Assembly: GCA_947499545.1 (NCBI GenBank)
Contig: CANMOZ010000006.1
Location: 146,612-210,611, forward strand
Length of the DNA: 64,000 nt
DNA from: an uncultured Saccharospirillaceae bacterium
Lineage (GTDB): Bacteria > Pseudomonadota > Gammaproteobacteria > Pseudomonadales > Oceanobacteraceae
Reading direction: 5' to 3'
This document shows, piece by piece, positions 59,886 through 64,000 of this stretch. The position numbers and the translations under genes were made by a program. Under the pieces are notes generated by a model, which was not told the DNA's origin, searched no databases, and was given only the letters and a program-made list of their open reading frames with translations. The stretch's first letter is position 1. Each line of letters opens with the position of its first letter.

Positions 59886-60974
59886 ATGGATCAATGGCAC
59901 TTCGCACGACCTGAACTCGCTAAGCATTACCTGGAGCTTTTGTCTCTGGGCATTTCTTCAAATCTGGCTATTATCGCCCCCCGGCGTAAAGGCAAAACCT
60001 TATTCATTCTGCAAGACCTGGCACCAGCAGCTGAAGCAGAGGGCTATTTACCTCTGTATGCCAGTTTGTGGCAAAACATCAATGCACCCCACGAAGGTAT
60101 TATTTCCTCGCTAGAAGAAAGCATTCAAAATCATGGCAATACGCTGACACGCCTTCTAAAGCCCAAAATCAAAAAAACAACCCTAAGCAATGAACTCCTA
60201 GGGAAAATGGAAGTAGAGTTTGCTGACTACCCAAGTTCCGCTAGCAGTCAAAGTTTGATCCGTATTGAACAACTCATCTGTCAACTTGAAGACATCGCCG
60301 GAAAACGCACACCCCTCCTTTTGATTGATGAAGTCCAACATTTAGCGACCTCTCAAGCGTTTAGCCCTTTAGCCCACGCCTTACGCACCTTGTTAGACAA
60401 GCGCCAAGGTCGTATCAAAACCGTTTTCACAGGCTCATCCCGTCATTATATGAACCTACTGTTTAACGAATCACAATCGCCTTTCTATCATTTTGTAGAG
60501 CCGATCCCCTTCCCTGATTTAGATCAAGCCTTTATCGAGTTTCTAGTCGGGAAGATGCGTCAAGATCATCAAATCCAAGTGGCTATCTCATCCTTACTCC
60601 TCGCGTTTAATGAACTTGATAAATCACCCTATTGGATGATGAAACTGGTCAGCTACTTGATTACTCATCAATGCTCAGCCACGGAAGCATTAGAACACAC
60701 CCTCATGTTGATTGAGGCTGCTGAAGGCTATGAGCGACTCGCCCAGCGATTAAAACCTATTGATAAACTGTTGTTCACTGCGCTCTGTAATGGCGAGAAC
60801 CCATTCAACAAAGGGTTGCTTGATAGAATAGATAAAGAAACACATGTAAAAGGCATACCGCCAAATGTTCAACGTGCATTAAGACGACTGCAAGAAGCGA
60901 ATTTAATCAGTCAAATTTTAAAAGGAGAATATTTTATCGAAAAACCTGGATTCAAGCGTTACCTTGAAAAATAG
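59886..60974 (+). CDS. AAA+/STAND-like ATPase with C-terminal winged helix
   Basis: 362 residues. Walker A APRRKGKT (31-38), Walker B LLLIDEVQHL (144-153) and a sensor-1-like GSSRH (183-187), an arrangement similar to archaeal-type ATPases. The C-terminal region (about 300-360) looks like a winged helix, so DNA binding is plausible. No toxin, nuclease or transposase partner is adjacent. The start is set by AAGG inside the repeat array. Function unknown; a regulator or defence component are options. Confidence 0.7.
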   Translation: MDQWHFARPELAKHYLELLSLGISSNLAIIAPRRKGKTLFILQDLAPAAEAEGYLPLYASLWQNINAPHEGIISSLEESIQNHGNTLTRLLKPKIKKTTLSNELLGKMEVEFADYPSSASSQSLIRIEQLICQLEDIAGKRTPLLLIDEVQHLATSQAFSPLAHALRTLLDKRQGRIKTVFTGSSRHYMNLLFNESQSPFYHFVEPIPFPDLDQAFIEFLVGKMRQDHQIQVAISSLLLAFNELDKSPYWMMKLVSYLITHQCSATEALEHTLMLIEAAEGYERLAQRLKPIDKLLFTALCNGENPFNKGLLDRIDKETHVKGIPPNVQRALRRLQEANLISQILKGEYFIEKPGFKRYLEK

Positions 60975-61018
60975 AGATACGTTTCAAATTCAATAACAGT
61001 TTACTACAAATAGAAGAT

Positions 61019-61049
61019 CAAGATACGTAATCGCCAATTACGCATCTTG
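61019..61049 (-). terminator. Hairpin downstream of the small ORF at 61060-61245
   Basis: CAAGAT-A-CGTAAT and ATTACG-C-ATCTTG pair over 12 bp with one mismatch and a 5-nt loop. On the minus strand it is followed by ATCTTCTATTTG, moderately U-rich. It also follows the ATPase gene on the plus strand, without a T-run. Confidence 0.4.
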
Positions 61050-61059
61050 CTTCCAAAAC

Positions 61060-61245
61060 TTATGAAGGCTGCGTTTCAGCAAACCCACCATCATAAATTT
61101 TCCAACCAGAGTCTTTGATGATTTTCTTCCCAGCCTCAACAACTGTTCGTGCATTTTGATTGCCACAGGCAAAAAAAATTCCTGTAAAAGCATCACAACA
61201 TCTAGTGGCAACATCAAGGTTGCTGCGGGCTTTTTCCCCACCCAT
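61060..61245 (-). pseudogene. Small ORF or gene remnant, unknown
   Basis: 61 residues starting at MGGEKARSN, hydrophilic with three cysteines. The frame stays open 69 bases upstream of the ATG without another start, while a separate frame upstream begins MAKKINLVLLANMF and stops at a TAA in an A-rich run near 61280. A single-base change there would join them, so this may be a frameshifted gene. No ribosome-binding site precedes the ATG. The overlapping minus-strand frame 61038-61262 looks less protein-like. A hairpin follows the stop. Confidence 0.3.
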
Positions 61246-61399
61246 ATTATTTGCACCAACAAAGCAACAAGGTTTTTTATATAAACATGTTAGCCAATAG
61301 AACGAGATTTATTTTTTTGGCCATGCTTCAAACTATTTCTTTGCAGCCCAATCCAACCAAGATAAAATATTTAATCCCAAAAATAATCAGGAAAATGGT

Positions 61400-61939
61400 A
61401 TGTTTAAAACCCACACAAGCTTATTAATCTGCACAACATTTCTAGCTACTGCATCCAACTTTAGCTTCGCTGATTCTACTCATGTTTATTGTGTTAACAG
61501 TCAAGACAAAGAAGACTGGCATTGGCAAGTTGATTCACAAGGTAGCTATGTTGAGGTTAACGGGAAATGGAAAGATGAGGTCATCATTGCCTTTAGCGAT
61601 TCTGAAGTTCACCTAATTGGCACCAGCTTATTCAGCGTCAATCAAACCGAACTCAAAAAACTATCATGCGAACCAGGTTATTTAGCACAGCCTGCCAGCA
61701 GCTCAACATCCGGATGGTATTTGTTTGAGGCAAACAATGAAAAAGAACAAGCCTGCATGCTCAAAGGATTTTCTACCCCTATGTCAATCCATCATCTAAC
61801 AGTAGGCAATCGATTACCTCTAAGTGAAGTGACTTTGCTTAAATTTGGAACAGAAAATGGAGAAAGCTCAGTCGTGCTTTCAGGAACGAAGACAGGAGAA
61901 TATTCTGTAAAACTTCCCTACCACAAACCCTGTTTTTAA
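61400..61939 (+). CDS. Secreted four-cysteine protein, paralogue 1
   Basis: 179 residues; signal peptide (1-24, cleavage near SFA-D). The mature protein begins with HVYCVNSQDKEDWHWQVDS. Four cysteines match those of the next gene (CVN, LSC, QACMLKG, KPCF), suggesting two disulfides. I do not recognise the family. AGGA lies 7 nt before the ATG. It sits 54 bp from its paralogue. Confidence 0.65.
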   Translation: MFKTHTSLLICTTFLATASNFSFADSTHVYCVNSQDKEDWHWQVDSQGSYVEVNGKWKDEVIIAFSDSEVHLIGTSLFSVNQTELKKLSCEPGYLAQPASSSTSGWYLFEANNEKEQACMLKGFSTPMSIHHLTVGNRLPLSEVTLLKFGTENGESSVVLSGTKTGEYSVKLPYHKPCF

Positions 61940-61992
61940 TTGTTGAATAAAAAATTCACACCCCGACCCCACACAATATATAGGTTATTATC

Positions 61993-62520
61993 ATGATTAA
62001 AAGCTCACCCAAATTATTTGGCGCACTGGTTTTAATAGTATCCGGCGCTGCCACAGCCGACTCAGCTTATGTTTACTGCGTTAATGAAAACGATAGAAGT
62101 GACTGGGATTGGTTGATTAACAGTTCTGGAGAAAGCGTCAGTGTAAACGGAGAATGGGAAGAAAAAACGTTAAAAGCAAAACACGGCATTACCTATACGC
62201 ACATACACTCATCCGTATTCAAAATTGATAAAAACGAAGAAAGAAAGCTAACATGTAACGATGGCTATATACCACAACCGTCCTATAGCTCCTCTTCAGA
62301 TTGGTACCTATTTGAATCAAAAAAGGCTTCTGGCGAAGCTTGTTTACGAAAAGGCTATATACAGTCAACATTGTACGGCTATGGTATGGCTCAAAGTGAA
62401 ACCTACCTGCTTAAATATGCAGTAAATCGAAATGAATACGTTCTAACCATCTCAAATAATTTCGAAAATAGACCGTCTGTCCAGGATGTTATTATTTCTA
62501 GCATTCAACCATGCGAATAG
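61993..62520 (+). CDS. Secreted four-cysteine protein, paralogue 2
   Basis: 175 residues; signal peptide (1-22, near ATA-D). Conserved with the preceding gene in YVYCVNENDRSDWDW, the WYLFE segment, EACLRKG and the final Cys (QPCE). The pair is a tandem duplication. Function unknown; secreted and probably disulfide-bonded. Confidence 0.65.
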   Translation: MIKSSPKLFGALVLIVSGAATADSAYVYCVNENDRSDWDWLINSSGESVSVNGEWEEKTLKAKHGITYTHIHSSVFKIDKNEERKLTCNDGYIPQPSYSSSSDWYLFESKKASGEACLRKGYIQSTLYGYGMAQSETYLLKYAVNRNEYVLTISNNFENRPSVQDVIISSIQPCE

Positions 62521-62582
62521 GCATAGGGTTCACTGATCGTCATTAAAGAATCATCTTTTTTGATTCGTACGCCCCCTATCAA

Positions 62583-62616
62583 GACTACAGCCGCACCATA
62601 ACACGCGGCTGTAGTC
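62583..62616. repeat. 12-bp perfect inverted repeat
   Basis: GACTACAGCCGC and GCGGCTGTAGTC separated by 10 nt, 62 bp after paralogue 2. GC-rich and strong, without a T-run on either strand. A 6-bp hairpin (GAATCA/TGATTC) lies just before it at 62548-62566. It is probably a transcription stop or mRNA stabiliser. Confidence 0.55.
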
Positions 62617-62632
62617 CAATGGCAGCTTTTAC

Positions 62633-62646
62633 CAATGCTAGCATTG
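62633..62646. repeat. 14-bp perfect palindrome CAATGCTAGCATTG
   Basis: A symmetrical site without a loop, 17 bp after the large hairpin, between the tandem paralogues and the next ORF. It could be a dimeric regulator site or arise by chance. It does not match a recombination core I know. Confidence 0.4.
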
Positions 62647-62743
62647 TCTAAGTTTGATACTCTCGAGCAGCATCTGGGCATTTCCTATACAAATTAAACT
62701 AAACTGCCCACAACTAAAAAGAATAATTTGCTAGGATTAAGCA

Positions 62744-62968
62744 ATGATTATTAAAGCATTAGCGCTTGTGGCTTTACTATCTAACCAACCAATTTTATTA
62801 ACCCACACCAGCTTCTATCTGACTGACAACAAACCGAAATGTCTCGATAGGATTTGCGGAGGCGGGTTTGACGACTGGTCAGTCCTTTACGACATGCACT
62901 CAGGCTATCTATTTCAGATTAATAGTACTAAATCGATTGAGTGGCGAAGCGTTTGCATTGGTGTATAG
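62744..62968 (+). CDS. Small ORF with hydrophobic N-terminus, unknown
   Basis: 74 residues with AGGA 7 nt before the ATG. The first 18 residues are hydrophobic (signal-like); the rest has three cysteines. Its 3' end overlaps the convergent gene at 62928 by 41 bp. Existence as a real gene is uncertain. Confidence 0.35.
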   Translation: MIIKALALVALLSNQPILLTHTSFYLTDNKPKCLDRICGGGFDDWSVLYDMHSGYLFQINSTKSIEWRSVCIGV

Positions 62969-63566
62969 TCGAAATGGCATTGAGGAGGCCTGCAGGGGCC
63001 TCCTGGGTGTGTAAATTTTTGCGGTTGTACGTAGGATAGAAAATTCCTGTATCGTTTTCTACGTTGAAAGAGCCTATTGACCCGTAACAACCCATCCAAC
63101 TTCTACAATAATTTTTACCTCTTGAATCGGTCGCCATACAATGGTTGTAGCGATCAAGGTAATAACTTGATCTGTCTTTACACAAGTTGAATGGCTGTTG
63201 AGTTTCTACACCTGCTTCACTTCCATCAGAAAACACTTTAACAGAGACCATAGGCAACTCAGTTTCATTGTTAAACCGGTTTATTAATTCTGTTAAGTCA
63301 AACACCCCAAAGTCATGTACATAGCTAATAAATTCACCTTCAGCATCATCGTATTTACCATCGCTGTTTGTATCCCAGCGGTATGTGAAAGAACCCTCAG
63401 AGAGAACCACTACATTCGCTGTAATCATTGCTATTGCAGGAATAGCGGAGGGCATGGTTGTGCTAGTGTCTATGAGTATATCGATAGGGTTGTTCACTTC
63501 AGCTTGGCAAGCAATGCTTGCTAATAAAGCCAGTGCGCTGAAAGGGGTGGTTGATCTAAGATTCAT
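62928..63566 (-). CDS. Exported protein with an EF-hand-like calcium loop
   Basis: 212 residues; signal peptide (1-22, near ACQA-E). DTNSDGKYDDAEGEF matches the DxNxDGxxDxxE calcium-binding loop of EF-hand/dockerin type. Six or more cysteines lie in the second half (CKDR, HCMAT, YCRS, GCYGS, QCKRF). Family unknown. The protein is probably extracytoplasmic and disulfide-bonded. The inverted repeat at 62983-63004 lies inside its 3' end. Confidence 0.6.
   Translation of the reverse strand: MNLRSTTPFSALALLASIACQAEVNNPIDILIDTSTTMPSAIPAIAMITANVVVLSEGSFTYRWDTNSDGKYDDAEGEFISYVHDFGVFDLTELINRFNNETELPMVSVKVFSDGSEAGVETQQPFNLCKDRSSYYLDRYNHCMATDSRGKNYCRSWMGCYGSIGSFNVENDTGIFYPTYNRKNLHTQEAPAGLLNAISTIHQCKRFATQSI
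62983..63004. repeat. 8-bp GC-rich inverted repeat
   Basis: AGGAGGCC and GGCCTCCT with a 6-nt loop. On the plus strand it lies 15 bp after the small ORF stop and is followed by GGGTGTGTAAATTTTT, a distant U-tract. It falls within the coding end of the minus-strand gene. Confidence 0.35.
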
Positions 63567-63885
63567 AATAAAGTCTCAAATTGTTTTTATTATGCAGGTC
63601 TAAATACCTGCCAGTTTAGCCTACCTAATCAAGTTATATTGATCAAATAATGTATTAAAGTCCTGGTGTGATTATTATTGGAAGGCAGGTGTAAGAAAGC
63701 AGTTTTAGCTTATTTAAAGATCAAATGTTTTTCTAGGAAAGGCATCGCTAGGTTAAACCAGCCATTCCTCGTTAATTAAAAAAATTATCAGCTGTTGAGC
63801 TTTACTTGCATATATCTCTGATGAAAACACTCCAAAAATTATTCAACTATCACTCAGCTTACCAATAGTGATCATGGTTTTAGTT

Positions 63886-63915
63886 TTGACAGGAATTGCC
63901 ACTCATGGGTATACT
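63886..63915 (+). promoter_or_regulatory. Strong promoter candidate near the window end
   Basis: Perfect TTGACA (63886-63891), 18 bp, TATACT (63910-63915). It points to the window edge, where an ATG frame at 63966 (MNIQMISPVAG) begins and runs off the end. A 6-bp palindrome CTGGAT-GAAT-ATCCAG (63962-63977) covers that start. The 434-bp gap from 63567 holds no other clear feature. Confidence 0.45.
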
Positions 63916-64000
63916 GTATAATTAAATGGGGTATCCATCTAGCTCCACCAATGTATAATGTCTGGATGAATATCCAGATGATAAGCCCTGTCGCAGGAAA

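Noticed and set aside
61038-61262. 74-residue ORF on the minus strand
   Set aside because: It overlaps the 61060-61245 frame, and its hydrophobic, methionine-rich composition looks like a shadow reading.
61270-61290. A-AAA-AAC slippery heptamer as a programmed frameshift
   Set aside because: A stop precedes the heptamer and the direction needed is +1, not -1.
63901-63960. LexA box near the window end
   Set aside because: TACTGTATA is a half-site; the second ACAG half is absent.
1-64000. tRNA, rRNA, CRISPR, insertion sequences, integron attC sites
   Set aside because: No cloverleaf, repeat-spacer array, transposase frame or paired attC boxes was recognised by eye. A covariance-model search would be needed to exclude small RNAs.

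Overview
The window looks like a chromosomal segment of a marine-type gammaproteobacterium. No tRNA, rRNA, CRISPR array, insertion sequence or prophage was recognised. Two conserved neighbourhoods give the placement. The first is gyrA-serC-pheA-hisC-tyrA/aroA-cmk-rpsA-ihfB with a divergent mtaD-ubiG-mupP block, an order typical of Pseudomonas and Oceanospirillales relatives. The second is a bipolar argE / argCBFG-argH(A) cluster whose last gene fuses argininosuccinate lyase to an N-acetylglutamate synthase domain, as described in Moritella and other Alteromonadales or Vibrio relatives. The order-level assignment stays open.

Layout. 1-3528: end of a gluzincin peptidase, a HEAT-repeat protein, a pentapeptide-repeat protein, a hexapeptide acetyltransferase and a secreted dienelactone hydrolase-like protein. 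3629-11330: arginine biosynthesis. 11474-15310: a large hybrid sensor kinase with an NMT1/THI5-type periplasmic domain. 15462-19110: prpBCD, the methylcitrate cycle. 19432-24551: a degenerate M48 peptidase-like membrane protein, a small secreted protein and a GGDEF/EAL protein. 24672-36048: the housekeeping gyrA-to-ihfB run. 36299-41178: mtaD, ubiG, mupP, tatD-like, pdxH and dgkA. 41262-50438: a secreted protein with two metalloprotease domains, gltX, an alpha/beta hydrolase, an orphan sensor kinase, a paired dihaem lipoprotein and beta-helix lipoprotein, and a ferritin-like protein. 50712-53942: ynbE-ydbL-ydbH, an envelope lipid-transport set. 53970-59755: a small ORF, a purine phosphoribosyltransferase, a large subtilisin-like lipoprotein, and a DnaJ-domain protein overlapping a NodB-type deacetylase. 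59827-64000: an accessory tail with an AAA ATPase behind phased repeats, two tandem secreted cysteine-conserved paralogues, small ORFs and several strong inverted repeats.

How the genes work together. The arg genes form one divergent unit making arginine from glutamate; the synthase for the first step is carried as the tail of ArgH. The prp genes remove propionyl-CoA. The housekeeping run couples aromatic, histidine and serine synthesis to nucleotide and translation functions. The envelope is well represented: YdbH/YnbE/YdbL, DgkA, MupP and many predicted lipoproteins or secreted proteins.

The most unusual observations are these. (1) A 49-codon ORF upstream of argC ends with five arginine codons in its last seven sense codons, four of them CGA, so it could be an arginine leader peptide. 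(2) One secreted protein has two tandem HExxH domains with matching spacing to a third ligand. (3) A beta-helix and dihaem lipoprotein pair has no known function. (4) A membrane protein keeps the M48 fold signature but has lost the catalytic Glu. (5) Four GCATAA repeats spaced one helical turn apart run into the start of an AAA ATPase gene. Where a start codon was moved from the longest ORF, the entry says why.
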